A DNA stretch of 64,000 nucleotides from Thalassobacillus devorans (GTDB lineage Bacteria; Bacillota; Bacilli; Bacillales; Halobacillaceae): NCBI RefSeq assembly GCF_900176565.1, contig NZ_FXEH01000003.1, positions 62,001 to 126,000 of the forward strand, written 5' to 3'. The number at the start of each line of letters is the position of its first letter. Position 1 is the stretch's first letter. Positions 34,130 through 43,093 of this stretch are shown here, one piece after another. A program made the position numbers and the translations under genes. The notes under the pieces were generated by a model. The model was not told where the DNA came from. It did no database searches and saw only the letters and a list, made by a program, of their open reading frames with translations.

Positions 34130-34239
34130 ATGAACATCTCCTTTGGAAGGATTGGATTATAAATTAATTTCGCTGAAAAGACAGGATTTCCTGCTTTTTA
34201 AAGTGAGTTATAAAGTTGAATTTTCTTTAAGAACAAAAT

Positions 34240-34263
34240 AAGACGCCTGAAAGCCAGGCGTCT
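34240..34263 (-). terminator. terminator of the YqcI/YcgG gene
   Basis: Minus strand: AGACGCCTGG pairs with CAGGCGTCT over a short loop, then TTATTTTG. Confidence 0.8.
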
Positions 34264-34271
34264 GTGTGGTT

Positions 34272-34997
34272 TTATTTGTTTTGGTGGAATGGACATTTAC
34301 CGGTGATAGGTTTTACATCATCCCCGATGAAGTATTGTTTCCATTCGTGGTGGGTGGGGTCGCCATAGTGGCTGATATCCGGATGTTTCGGTAATTGATC
34401 CCAATTTTCTACTCGTTCCCGCACTTTTTCACGGGACATGATTCCTCCTTTGCTGGTTCCTTCCAGGCCTTCGAAGATTTTTCGTGGCTGGAAGCCGAGT
34501 ACGAGAGAGTTTCCTAAATTCCGTGTTTTTCTTTGTTTGTAGGCAGGTGAATTTCCAAAAACGAAGAATGGTTCTCTTGAAAATGAGAAGGCCCATAAGT
34601 GATGATCCGGGTCAGTAGGATAATCGACCGGCCAAGGTTCTTTGTCGTTGTCATTTAAATAATTCAATATGTCCCAGAAATATTCACGATAATATTCAAT
34701 CGACTTTCCTTCTTGCTCCGGTTCTACAAATAAGAAGAAACCATGTCGGATAAATGGAGGTTCTTCGAATAATTTCAGGAAATCCTCTACTGTATTGGGG
34801 AGATGGGACCAATCATCATGGTTCAGAAATGAGTAGCGAAGCTCTCCTTTTTTTTCTGCTCCCATTCCGAAGTAGCAAGGGAATGTCTTGTCAGTAACAA
34901 TTTTATGGAATGTTTCATATTCTTTTGGAAGCCAATCCGGTACAATCGTACGATCATTCATCTCTTCTTTCTTTAACAGGTAGCTGTTGTTGTTCAT
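34272..34997 (-). CDS. YqcI/YcgG-family protein
   Basis: 241 residues. The pattern FPCYFGMGAEKKGELRYSFL, EPPFIRHGFFLFVEPEQE, and LWAFSFSREPFFVFGNSPAYKQRKTRNLGNSLVLGFQPRKIFEGL matches the YqcI/YcgG family, whose biochemical role is unknown. The chain ends CPFHQNK. AAAGGAG lies 9 bases before the ATG at 34997; the in-frame extension of 8 codons is rejected for lack of a ribosome site. Monocistronic. Confidence 0.85.
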   Translation of the reverse strand: MNNNSYLLKKEEMNDRTIVPDWLPKEYETFHKIVTDKTFPCYFGMGAEKKGELRYSFLNHDDWSHLPNTVEDFLKLFEEPPFIRHGFFLFVEPEQEGKSIEYYREYFWDILNYLNDNDKEPWPVDYPTDPDHHLWAFSFSREPFFVFGNSPAYKQRKTRNLGNSLVLGFQPRKIFEGLEGTSKGGIMSREKVRERVENWDQLPKHPDISHYGDPTHHEWKQYFIGDDVKPITGKCPFHQNK

Positions 34998-35200
34998 ACT
35001 CGTGACTCCTTTCCAGTACATTGACTAACATTTTCCCTATCTGACTAAAACGAAAACAAATAATGCCCTGGTACTTTTTGGACCAGATGAATTATGAGAA
35101 GGATGGAATGGTAAAGAAAGAATGAGTTTAGTAAATCATTCGCATAATTCCGACTGTTCTAGTAAGCTTTTAATTAATATTGGATTGTTAGGGTGAGTGG

Positions 35201-36358
35201 ATGAAAAAATTATATCAACCTCTGATTAAAAATAATCGTCAGCATCGATTATACACAAAGGCAGATACTTTAGCTGAAAAAGTAAAGAAACGTAGCACAG
35301 TGTCTGATCAGGAAGCATCGTTTTCTAAACAAAACTTAGCTGACCTGAAGAAGGAAAACTATTTTTCTTTGTCGCTTCCAGATCGACTTGGTGGAGAAAA
35401 CCTGTCGCTATACGAATTTGTACTAATGCAGGAGAGGCTGGCAGCAGGTGATGGATCGGTCGCTTTGTCGGTGGGATGGCATCTCGGAATCCTGATGGAA
35501 CTAAGAGATGAACAGTTGTGGGATTCAAAGATGTTTGAAGAGGTAGCGGCTGAAATCGCTGCAGAGCAGAAAGTGTTGAACCGGGCTGCCTCAGAGCCGG
35601 CAACAGGAAGCCCGACACGAGGCGGGATGCCGGAAACACGTGCGGTACGTAATGGGGACCGTTATATCATTAATGGGAGAAAGACGTTTACGACAATGGC
35701 GGATTCTTTAGATTATTATATTGTCTCGGCGTATGTGGAAGAACTGAACGAGGTCGGCTGGTTTTTGATTGAGCAAGGAAGGAAAGGGGTCAGCGTGGAC
35801 CACACATGGGATACACTTGGCATGAGAGGTACCGGAAGTGACGACCTTGTCCTGGATAACGTATCGGTGAAGGAGGATCGGCTCGTGGAACGTGCCAGCC
35901 AAAAGTCCACTGTCCCTAAAGGCTGGTTATTGCACATTCCTGCCTGTTATTTAGGGATTGCAATTGCTGCCCGCAATGATGCAATCAAGTTTGCCAAAGA
36001 ATTTCAACCGAACAGTCTTGATCACCCGATTGCTGAGGTTCCCCATATCAAGCAAAAAATCGGAGAGATAGAATGGAAACTGATGCACGCACGCTATTTT
36101 ATGTACGCCATCGCCGAGAAGTGGGACCAGGAACCGGAAAATAGGAAACAGCTCCAGGCAGAACTGGCGGCAGTGAAAGTGACAGCAACTAACACAGCAA
36201 ACGAAGTTGTTGACCTTGCTATGAGAATTGCCGGCGGCCGGGGGCTTTCCAAACACTATTCATTTGAAAAGTATTACCGGGATGTCCGTGCCGGACTGCA
36301 TAACCCTCCGATGGATGATGCTGTTTTCAACATGCTTGCTGATCAAGCGTTCGATTAA
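35201..36358 (+). CDS. acyl-CoA dehydrogenase-family flavoprotein
   Basis: 385 residues with the three-part acyl-CoA dehydrogenase layout: an N-terminal helical part (FSLSLPDRLGGENLSLYEFVLMQERLAAGDGSVALSVGWH), a central beta domain (RNGDRYIINGRKTFTTMADSLDYYIV, DTLGMRGTGSDDLVLDNV), and a C-terminal helical domain ending RIAGGRGLSKHYSFEKYYRDVRAGLHNPP. The final motif resembles DszC/flavin monooxygenase relatives as much as true beta-oxidation enzymes, so it may be an FMN or FAD monooxygenase or dehydrogenase. No other fatty-acid gene is adjacent. Confidence 0.84.
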   Translation: MKKLYQPLIKNNRQHRLYTKADTLAEKVKKRSTVSDQEASFSKQNLADLKKENYFSLSLPDRLGGENLSLYEFVLMQERLAAGDGSVALSVGWHLGILMELRDEQLWDSKMFEEVAAEIAAEQKVLNRAASEPATGSPTRGGMPETRAVRNGDRYIINGRKTFTTMADSLDYYIVSAYVEELNEVGWFLIEQGRKGVSVDHTWDTLGMRGTGSDDLVLDNVSVKEDRLVERASQKSTVPKGWLLHIPACYLGIAIAARNDAIKFAKEFQPNSLDHPIAEVPHIKQKIGEIEWKLMHARYFMYAIAEKWDQEPENRKQLQAELAAVKVTATNTANEVVDLAMRIAGGRGLSKHYSFEKYYRDVRAGLHNPPMDDAVFNMLADQAFD

Positions 36359-36453
36359 TAATTAAGGTGATCAGTTAAAAAGGGATATTGTAAGGATGAG
36401 GGCTAAATACTAACAGGAGGAAGCTGAATTTACAGCTCCCTCCTGTAGCCTTT

Positions 36454-36978
36454 CTATCCTTTGGCAAGGTGGTCTGCAAATGCTTTCGCATACGGAGGCA
36501 AGTCTGGAGGGCGGCGTGCGGAAATGATATGGCCGTCCTCTACAACTGCTTCATCTGACCAATTAGCTCCGGCATTCATCATATCGTCCTTAATGCCAGG
36601 CGTACTCGTTACATTTCGTCCTTCCAGGATACCTGCAGAAATCAATACCCAGCCGGCGTGGCAAATCTGCCCGATTGTTTTTTCATGCTCGTCCATATGG
36701 CGGACAAATTGCAGAACTTCCTCATATCTCCGCAGCTTATCCGGCGACCAGCCGCCAGGTACAAGGATGCCGTCATAGTCCTCTGGTGATATATCGCTGA
36801 ACGCATAGTCTGACTCAACAGGTACCCCATATTTTCCGGTGTACTGTTTGTTTGCCTCTTTTCCGACAATGTGTACAGTCGCTCCTTCTTCTCTCAGGCG
36901 AAGGACCGGGTACCACAGTTCCAGGTCCTCAAACTCATCACTGACAAGTGCAATCACTTTTTTATTCTCTAAGCGCAT
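36454..36978 (-). CDS. DJ-1/PfpI-family protein (deglycase/protease type)
   Basis: 174 residues. The nucleophile elbow is IGQICHAGWVLISAG with Cys106-His107, and the supporting Glu17 lies in SDEFEDLELWYP. This is the PfpI/YhbO branch of the DJ-1 superfamily, reported as glyoxalases, protein deglycases or peptidases that protect in stress. The start at 36978 has AAGAGGAGGCACC upstream; the longer frame is rejected. A symmetric hairpin (CAGGAGG/CCTCCTG, 36414-36445) lies beyond the stop. Confidence 0.88.
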   Translation of the reverse strand: MRLENKKVIALVSDEFEDLELWYPVLRLREEGATVHIVGKEANKQYTGKYGVPVESDYAFSDISPEDYDGILVPGGWSPDKLRRYEEVLQFVRHMDEHEKTIGQICHAGWVLISAGILEGRNVTSTPGIKDDMMNAGANWSDEAVVEDGHIISARRPPDLPPYAKAFADHLAKG

Positions 36979-37054
36979 GTAGGTGCCTCCTCTTCTTTTG
37001 AAACCTATTGTCAGTGTAACAGACAGCTGTACTATTTTTCGAAAGATACCCATA

Positions 37055-37092
37055 AAAAAGCTGTTTCCCTCCTGGTGGGAGAAACAGCTTTT
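37055..37092. terminator. terminator near the lipoprotein gene
   Basis: AAAAGCTGTTTCCCTCC and GGGAGAAACAGCTTTT are inverted; on the minus strand a T-run follows and closes the lipoprotein gene. Confidence 0.88.
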
Positions 37093-37097
37093 GTGGA

Positions 37098-37589
37098 TTA
37101 GGAAGTTTCCAGTTTGTTATTGAATTCTTCCAGTTTATCCTGGGTTTCCTGGGCCAGTTCCTTTATTTTATCGGTATCTGGCTCATCAGCCTGGGCTTCG
37201 TCAATTAATGGGTAAAGACTTTCCTCGATGTTCTTATAGTCTTCTTCATAATTTTCTTCCACTTGTTTCTCGATTCTATCCCAATCCTCTTCCAATGTTT
37301 TTCCTGTTTCATTGATTTTAGCTGTATCGTCAGGGGACTCTTCTACTGTGGTGCTTAATTCCTCTACTGTACCAATCACGAGATCAACGCCATCCTTTAA
37401 GTCTATAGCATCGCTGGTATCCCCTGAAGATTCTTTAGCTTCTTCTTCAGCTTGGTCTGATTCCTCTTGAGAAGAACCGGGATCGTTCGTATCTTCTGGT
37501 TCAATCGTATCATCATTTCCTGATGTGCCACAGCCTGCCAAAAGGATACCGGCTGCTACCATAAAACTTAATAAGTGAAATTCTTTCAA
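37098..37589 (-). CDS. acidic lipoprotein
   Basis: 163 residues from TTG 37589, with AGGAGGAG 6-8 bases upstream. A lipoprotein signal peptide (FHLLSFMVAAGILLAGC) gives a lipidated Cys20. The mature chain starts with a long low-complexity acidic linker (Asp, Glu, Ser) and continues as a helical region with alternating charges (KTLEEDWDRIEKQVEENYEEDYKNIEESL). It would sit on the outer face of the membrane. Very acidic mature proteins fit a salt-adapted organism. No named family. Confidence 0.8.
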   Translation of the reverse strand: MKEFHLLSFMVAAGILLAGCGTSGNDDTIEPEDTNDPGSSQEESDQAEEEAKESSGDTSDAIDLKDGVDLVIGTVEELSTTVEESPDDTAKINETGKTLEEDWDRIEKQVEENYEEDYKNIEESLYPLIDEAQADEPDTDKIKELAQETQDKLEEFNNKLETS

Positions 37590-37688
37590 GAGTAACTCCT
37601 CCTTTGTTTTGTTAGCAAGTATTCCCAACAAGGAGGAGATACAAACAGTGTATTTTTGCTTAATCTGCATAGGCCGGATGTATTGCCA

Positions 37689-38684
37689 TTATAATATCAG
37701 CAGAGTTATTCCGGATAGAAGCAGCGAGGTAATGGTCATAGCCAGCATTGGCTTAAGTGCTTTCGAACGGAGGGCAGCCAGGCTGACATTCAGTCCTAAT
37801 CCAACCATCGCCATGGTAAGAATGAATGTGGTAGCTGTAGAGATGAAGGTGAGTACGGCTTCGTTTATTGGTATATATACGCCAAGGACATAACTGCCTA
37901 ACAGACTGGTAGCGATGAATCCGAGCAAGAACCAAGGAAAAGCCACCTTTTCATCGGAATTCTGGTTTCCTTTTTTTCGCATGATATAAATAAACAGAAA
38001 GCTGAGCGGTACCAGCAGGAGGACACGCCCTAATTTTCCAATCAGAGCCATCGCAAGGCCATCTTCCCCTGCTGGTGCAGCCGCGAGTGCCACATGGGCA
38101 ACTTCATGCAGGCTGATTCCTGCCCAAGAGCCATATGTGGCCGCATCAATCGGGAGAATTGGCCCGATCAGGGTATAACCGATAGCGAAAATCGTTCCAA
38201 TCAAAGAAATGATTCCTGCACTGATCGCAGTGTCTTCAGCTTTGGCTTTCAGTATCGGTGAAACGGCTGCAATGGCAGAAGCACCACACACACCCGTACC
38301 GACACCGAGCAGTAAGGAGAGGGAATAATCGGCACGGAACAGTTTTGCAAATAGTAATGTCACCCCGATGGCGAAAATGATAACCGCCACATCTCTGATC
38401 AAGAGAGGCAGGCCATCCTGGAAGATGACATTCATATTCAACTTTAATCCAAATAGAATGATAGCCAGCCTTAGCAGTTTTTTAGCAGAAAACTGGATGC
38501 CGTGACGTATCTTTTCCGGGTAGCCAAAAAACTGACGGTAAAAGACGGCGACAATGATGGCGGCAGCCAGTGGGCCGATTATGGACAGCCCAGGTATCAT
38601 CGCAAGCAAGAAACCAACCCCAGCAATCAATGCCGTAAACAAAACCCCCATAAGCCAATATAGATTACCACCTTGTGTGGACAT
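37689..38684 (-). CDS. YeiH-family membrane protein (putative sulfate exporter)
   Basis: 331 residues with about ten membrane helices from the ATG at 38684 (AGGAG 10 bases upstream). YeiH motifs are visible: GPLAAAIIVAVFYRQFFGYPEKIRHGIQFSAKKLLRLAIILFGLKLN, GVGTGVCGASAIAAVSPILKA and SLHEVAHVALAA. The family is annotated as sulfate or sulfite exporters without firm biochemistry. It is divergent from a LysR regulator gene, repeating the yeiE-yeiH arrangement of enterics, which suggests regulation by that neighbour. Confidence 0.87.
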   Translation of the reverse strand: MSTQGGNLYWLMGVLFTALIAGVGFLLAMIPGLSIIGPLAAAIIVAVFYRQFFGYPEKIRHGIQFSAKKLLRLAIILFGLKLNMNVIFQDGLPLLIRDVAVIIFAIGVTLLFAKLFRADYSLSLLLGVGTGVCGASAIAAVSPILKAKAEDTAISAGIISLIGTIFAIGYTLIGPILPIDAATYGSWAGISLHEVAHVALAAAPAGEDGLAMALIGKLGRVLLLVPLSFLFIYIMRKKGNQNSDEKVAFPWFLLGFIATSLLGSYVLGVYIPINEAVLTFISTATTFILTMAMVGLGLNVSLAALRSKALKPMLAMTITSLLLSGITLLIL

Positions 38685-38800
38685 AACCGCACGCTCCTGA
38701 TTATTATTAGTGTTAAAATCACTATACGTCACGGCTTATTATTAGTAAAATATAATTTAATAATGTTAATCATTAAAAATATTTATAGTAGGTGAAGAGC

Positions 38801-39691
38801 ATGGATTTAGAGGCGTTAAGGACTTTTATTGCTGTTGTAGAAGGTAAAAGCTTCACAAAGGCCGCTAAAACAAGGATGATTTCGCAGCCAAGTGTCAGCC
38901 TGCATATCAAGAATCTTGAAGAACTGTTCCAGACAAAATTAATTGATCGTTCCCCTAAGCACTTTCATGTGACGCCTACTGGAGAGCTTGTATACCAGCG
39001 GGCAAAGCAAATAGCTGGTATCGTAGAAAAAACAAAAGAAGAGGTATTTGCCTACCATAACCAATTGACAGGCTCTCTCACCATTGGAGCCAGTTATACG
39101 GTTGGTGAATATATTCTTCCTGCCTTATTGAAAGAATTTGATCAAGTACATCCTAATATTGAGTTGAACGTATATATCGATAATACAGAGACAATCAATC
39201 GCTCGGTATTATTGCATGAATTTGATATAGGCCTTGTTGAAGGGCAAGTGAAGCACAAGGAATTACGCGCATTCCCTTTCTTAGAAGACGAAATGGTATT
39301 GATTGCTCCCCCTGATCATCCCATCCGCGAAAAAGATACCCTTCAATTCAGTGACTTGCAAGGGCTTACCTGGGTTGGACGGGAAGAGGGGTCCGGTACT
39401 CGTGACATTATGGATGCCGTTATCCGTGCTTATAGCATCGATGTCAGGAAATTAATAACGATCGGCAGCAATCATGGCGTCGTGCAAGCAGTTCAGCATG
39501 GACTCGGACTATCGTTCATCTCACGTTCCATTATTGATAATAAATTCGGAGAAGATTTAATGATCCGCCTTCCGTTCATACAAATGCCAAACCGTTATTT
39601 CTCCTGTGTCACATCGGATGAAGAAGAGTTATCAAAAAATGTCGAAGTATTTATGAAAGCATTAAAAGAAAAGTATTCCACCAGCATTTGA
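38801..39691 (+). CDS. LysR-family regulator adjacent to YeiH
   Basis: 296 residues: N-terminal winged helix-turn-helix (MDLEALRTFIAVVEGKSFTKAAKTRMISQPSVSLHIKNLEELFQTKLIDRS) and a periplasmic-binding-like effector domain. It is the YeiE/CysL type, thought to respond to sulphur compounds. ATG 38801 with TAGGTGAA upstream is preferred over the GTG three codons earlier. It faces away from yeiH with an AT-rich intergenic region of 116 bases containing short AATAATG/CATTATTA-like inverted sequence, where LysR sites would be expected. Confidence 0.9.
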   Translation: MDLEALRTFIAVVEGKSFTKAAKTRMISQPSVSLHIKNLEELFQTKLIDRSPKHFHVTPTGELVYQRAKQIAGIVEKTKEEVFAYHNQLTGSLTIGASYTVGEYILPALLKEFDQVHPNIELNVYIDNTETINRSVLLHEFDIGLVEGQVKHKELRAFPFLEDEMVLIAPPDHPIREKDTLQFSDLQGLTWVGREEGSGTRDIMDAVIRAYSIDVRKLITIGSNHGVVQAVQHGLGLSFISRSIIDNKFGEDLMIRLPFIQMPNRYFSCVTSDEEELSKNVEVFMKALKEKYSTSI

Positions 39692-39874
39692 GTCATTTTC
39701 TTCATATAGATAGTGAATCTTTTTGCTCTTATATCCGTAAGAAATGGAAGCAGTTCAAATATAAAGAAAGGATCATAAGTCTCAAGGCTGATTCTATTAT
39801 CTATAAAAATCAGTACAATATAGGATGGGTGTGGAAGATCACCTCTGATCAATTTTAAAAAATAAGGAGAAGAA

Positions 39875-40789
39875 ATGATGATAAAACGAATAGCGATATT
39901 ATTGTTGGCATTGATGGTTTGGACAGGTACAGGTCTGGCATCAGTTACCTCTGCTTCTACCAATGGTAATAATGATGAAGGAATCAACGAGAAACTTGGC
40001 GTTCCGATTGTAGTATATGGAGAAACCTTGACAGATGAACAGGAAGACGAAGTTAGAGAGCTATTACAAGTAGAAAACCGAGAGAATGTGGATGAGTTTT
40101 ATGTAGACGGCCAGGACATAGCTAATTATATTAATGGCAATCCAAATTCCCGGATGTTTTCTTCTGTGAAGATTACCCCGCAGGAACAAGGAGAAGGACT
40201 TGAGGTCAATATTGTTACTCCTGACAATATTACTGAAGTAACAAAAGAGATGTATGCCAATGCCTTGTTGACGGCCGGCGTGGAGGATGCGATTGTTGAT
40301 GTTGCTTCCCCGGTAAAAGTTAGCGGCCATTCGGCTCTCACTGGAATTTATAAAGCCTATGATTCTAAGGGTGTCAAGCTTGATGAAGACCGGATGGAGG
40401 TTGCAAGTGAAGAGTTGGATGTAGCGACAGAGCTGGCTGAAAAATCAGGTGTCGATAAAGAAAAGGTCAGTCAATTGTTAACCGAGATCAAACAGGAAAT
40501 GGCAGATAGGAATCCTGCTACTAAAGAAGAAATCGAGCAGATTGTCAATGACAAGCTAAGCTCTTTGAATATCGAGTTAAGCGAAGAAGACCGTCAGCTG
40601 TTGATTAACTTGTTCGAGAAAATGCGGGCATTAAATATTAACTTTGATCAAGTCCAGAAACAGCTGGAGGATATCACTTCCAGTGTAAAAGATTTACTCG
40701 GAGATAAAGGTTTCTGGGATAAAGTATCCACATTCCTGCAAAGTATCATCCAGGCTTTAGCTAAATTCTTCAATAGTCTATTTGGATAA
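39875..40789 (+). CDS. ypuA: secreted DUF1002 protein (YpuA-like)
   Basis: 304 residues. A Sec signal peptide (IAILLLALMVWTGTGLASVTSAS) precedes a DUF1002 domain (LGVPIVVYGETLTDEQEDEVRELLQV ... VKVSGHSALTGIYKAY) and a long helical C-terminal half rich in Glu and Lys, ending with hydrophobic FLQSIIQALAKFFNSLFG, possibly amphipathic and membrane-attaching. It resembles Bacillus YpuA, a surface protein of unknown job linked to the cell envelope stress regulon. Start at either of two ATG codons (39875/39878) after AAGGAGAAG. Confidence 0.84.
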   Translation: MMIKRIAILLLALMVWTGTGLASVTSASTNGNNDEGINEKLGVPIVVYGETLTDEQEDEVRELLQVENRENVDEFYVDGQDIANYINGNPNSRMFSSVKITPQEQGEGLEVNIVTPDNITEVTKEMYANALLTAGVEDAIVDVASPVKVSGHSALTGIYKAYDSKGVKLDEDRMEVASEELDVATELAEKSGVDKEKVSQLLTEIKQEMADRNPATKEEIEQIVNDKLSSLNIELSEEDRQLLINLFEKMRALNINFDQVQKQLEDITSSVKDLLGDKGFWDKVSTFLQSIIQALAKFFNSLFG

Positions 40790-40797
40790 GGTTATAA

Positions 40798-40834
40798 GAA
40801 AAGCTTAGGGAAATCCCCCTAAGCTTTTCTTAAT
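40798..40834 (+). terminator. terminator after the YpuA-like gene
   Basis: AAAAGCTTAGGG pairs with CCCTAAGCTTTT, followed by a short T-run. Confidence 0.9.
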
Positions 40835-40904
40835 GCATTAAGTTTTCTAAATTAATAGCTCTGTAAAATTACACTGTGATTTTCGCATAAAGCTCCCTTT
40901 TGTT

Positions 40905-41397
40905 GAAGACTCAGTTTCAAGATATATTGTTTCCGTTACGGTAGTAACGGTGTGGAGGTCCGGGAAATCACTCGCTTTCCATGGGCATGTGGTGAGCTTC
41001 CTCAGGCTTCGCCTTGCGGGATCTCACCGCTCATTTTCATCCCATAGGAGTCTCGCAATTTCCCGGACCTCCTTGCGTTTTTATGTGTAACGGAAACAGG
41101 TCAGCACTGAAGACTATAAAATGAGTAAAAAGTGAGCTTTATGCCTCATCACACTTAAAGGGACCTTGGGGGTATGGAACACTGTTCCGGGTAATACATG
41201 GGTTCGTTAACCTTCTTGATAGCTGGGTGGCGGGGAAACGGTGAGACTCCCGTGGGAGAAGGATCCAGACGAGACCCCGCAGGGAGTGAAACGACCGAGG
41301 AGGCTCGGCGGCTCCCCCACAGGAAAGCGAACTGTTTCCCAGCCGCCCTTACTCCTGATTCGGCAACGGACCCAAATTATCTCGAAATCAAGTCTTC
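40905..41397. repeat. MITE-like composite element, copies D and E (two modules between terminal inverted repeats)
   Basis: The left end GAAGACTCAGTTTCAAGATA (40905-40924) is an imperfect inverted copy of the right end TATCTCGAAATCAAGTCTTC (41378-41397). Between them lie two GC-rich modules: one framed by GGAGGTCCGGGAAAT/ATTTCCCGGACCTCC (about 40953-41071), another by GGGTGGCGGGGAAAC/GTTTCCCAGCCGCCC (about 41226-41348). Total about 490 bp with no transposase. It accounts for the gap between 40790 and 41446, and short frames in it are not genes. Confidence 0.82.
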
Positions 41398-41446
41398 GAC
41401 TTTTCGGCCGTTTTGTTGAGTAAACATAGTGTGCAACTGAATCAAA

Positions 41447-41977
41447 TTAATAATAAGGGGAGATCATCAAATAGACGATGACTCCTGTGAGGCTGACATA
41501 CAACCAGAGCGGCATGGTCCATCTGGCGATTTTCCGGTGTTTGTCCACTTTCATGGCAAGCCCCCGGAACAAAGTAAGCAAGGCTAACGGTACAATTACG
41601 GCAGCCAGTACGATATGAGTGATCAGGATAAAGTAATAAATCATCTGCAGTACTCCTTCACCACCATAAGAAGTGGAAGAGGCCATGGAATGATAAGTCA
41701 AATAGGATACCAGGAATAAAGCGGTAGTAGTAAATGCGGCGAAAATGAACCGCTTATGCCAGGTAACATTTTTTCGTAAAATCATGAACAAGGCTGCTAA
41801 TAAAAATACGAACGTAAACGAATTCAGAAGGGCATTAAGCAGAGGAAGCAATGTTATATCAAAACTTGTACCACCATCTATTTTCGGTAAAAACAACAGA
41901 GCTACGACAATTAAGTTGATAGCGATTGACAAACCTATAACCCATGGCACGTAGTTGAATTCTTTATTAATATTCAC
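41447..41977 (-). CDS. DUF420 membrane protein (YozB-like)
   Basis: About 176 residues and five membrane helices: NYVPWVIGLSIAINLIVVALLF, LLNALLNSFTFVFLLAALFMI, RFIFAAFTTTALFLVSYLTYH, MIYYFILITHIVLAAVIVPLALLTL and WTMPLWLYVSLTGVIVYLMI. Conserved His residues (HKRF, YHS, THI, KHRK) fit the DUF420/YozB family, often found near cytochrome oxidase assembly genes (ctaG) elsewhere. Here it stands alone. The proposed GTG start at 41977 follows GGGGAATATAAA; the longer frame lacks a signal. Confidence 0.8.
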   Translation of the reverse strand: MNINKEFNYVPWVIGLSIAINLIVVALLFLPKIDGGTSFDITLLPLLNALLNSFTFVFLLAALFMILRKNVTWHKRFIFAAFTTTALFLVSYLTYHSMASSTSYGGEGVLQMIYYFILITHIVLAAVIVPLALLTLFRGLAMKVDKHRKIARWTMPLWLYVSLTGVIVYLMISPYY

Positions 41978-42138
41978 TTTATATTCCCCATCTCTAAAAT
42001 GTAATCCAACCCTTAGTATATCGAAGTGTATCTCAACAATCATCATTTAAAATCTTACTATTTTATGAATTTTCACTGTGTTAATAGTAGCTTTAGAAAG
42101 GGTAAGCATTATCATAGAATCAAAATGGAGGGGTAATC

Positions 42139-42939
42139 ATGTTTGTTTTCAAAGAAGATGCTTTGCAGGGAAGACATATTTTAGTGACTGGAGCGACTGG
42201 CGGTATTGGTTACGAAACAGCCAAGGCAGCGGTAAGCTCTGGCGCTGCTGTTACTATAACCGGTCGTAAGGAAGAAAAACTGGAGGAGCTGAGACAAGCC
42301 TGCCAGGAGATTTCAAGCGATGCGAAAGTGTTTGTCCAACAAGCTGACCTGACGAGTGAAGAAGATCGTTCGAAGTTAGTAGAAGCGGCAGTTGGGGCAA
42401 ACGGAACAATTGATGGGCTCGTAAACTCTGCCGGAATCGGTGGGGGAGGGCCGGTGAAAGACCTTTCTGAGGAAGACTTAAGAAAGATTATGGAGCTTAA
42501 TTACACGGCAACCGTACTTTTGACACAACGCGTATTTGAAAATATGCGAGAAGCGGAATCAGGAGCCGTCGTTAATTTATCTTCTTTGTCAGGGCTGAGA
42601 GGTACCAAGGGCAATTCAGCTTATAGTGCTTCAAAGTTTGCGATAACAGGATTCACCCAGGCATTTGCTCATGAAGCAATCGAAGACAACATTCGCGTCA
42701 ATGCGGTTTGCCCAGGCTTTGTTGATACTTCCATGGGTCTCAATGCTATCAGGAAAAAAGGGGAGCGTGAAGGCCGAAGCTTTGAAGAGCAAATGAAAGT
42801 AGTAGAAGAAGGAATTCCATCAGGAAGAATTACGAAAGCGGAAGAGGTCGCCAATATTATCGTCTTTTTACTCAGTGATGCAGCCGAAAATATCGTCGGT
42901 GAATCGGTGAAAATATCCGGTGGCAGTGTCATGAGATAA
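42139..42939 (+). CDS. short-chain dehydrogenase/reductase
   Basis: 266 residues, classical SDR. The nucleotide-binding motif is TGATGGIGYETAK (about 18-30), NSAGIGG is the structural motif, and the catalytic Ser-Tyr-Lys occurs as NLSSLSGLRGTKGNSAYSASK. The C-terminus follows the usual pattern ending DAAENIVGESVKISGGSVMR. It should be an NAD(P)H-dependent ketone or alcohol oxidoreductase of unknown substrate. AAAATGGAGGGGTAATC precedes the ATG. Confidence 0.9.
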   Translation: MFVFKEDALQGRHILVTGATGGIGYETAKAAVSSGAAVTITGRKEEKLEELRQACQEISSDAKVFVQQADLTSEEDRSKLVEAAVGANGTIDGLVNSAGIGGGGPVKDLSEEDLRKIMELNYTATVLLTQRVFENMREAESGAVVNLSSLSGLRGTKGNSAYSASKFAITGFTQAFAHEAIEDNIRVNAVCPGFVDTSMGLNAIRKKGEREGRSFEEQMKVVEEGIPSGRITKAEEVANIIVFLLSDAAENIVGESVKISGGSVMR

Positions 42940-42943
42940 TAGC

Positions 42944-43022
42944 TAAAGCGCAAGATTTAAGTTTATCGCGCCTGTTAGACAAGTTTTCGCGCTCTTTTCT
43001 AATAATTCGCGCACAAAACAGG
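42944..43022. repeat. GCGC-rich dispersed intergenic repeat
   Basis: Short direct units built on CGCGC (AAGCGCAAG, TCGCGCCTG, TCGCGCTC, TCGCGCACA) at about 20-base spacing. It resembles intergenic repeats common in Bacillaceae and carries no gene. Confidence 0.45.
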
Positions 43023-43031
43023 AATTTCACT

Positions 43032-43076
43032 CCATAAAGGAATAAAGCCTGGAGCTGCCAGGCTATTCCTTTATGG
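43032..43076. terminator. symmetric hairpin between convergent SDR and amidohydrolase genes
   Basis: CCATAAAGGAATA (43032-43044) and TATTCCTTTATGG (43064-43076) pair perfectly, extended by GCCTGG/CCAGGC inside. A long stem without strong T-run, likely a shared transcription end. Confidence 0.7.
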
Positions 43077-43093
43077 CTTGATCAAACGTTTGT

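Noticed and set aside
41198-41423. Two overlapping plus-strand frames
   Set aside because: Both sit inside module E and echo the frames in copy B; they are repeat sequence, not genes.
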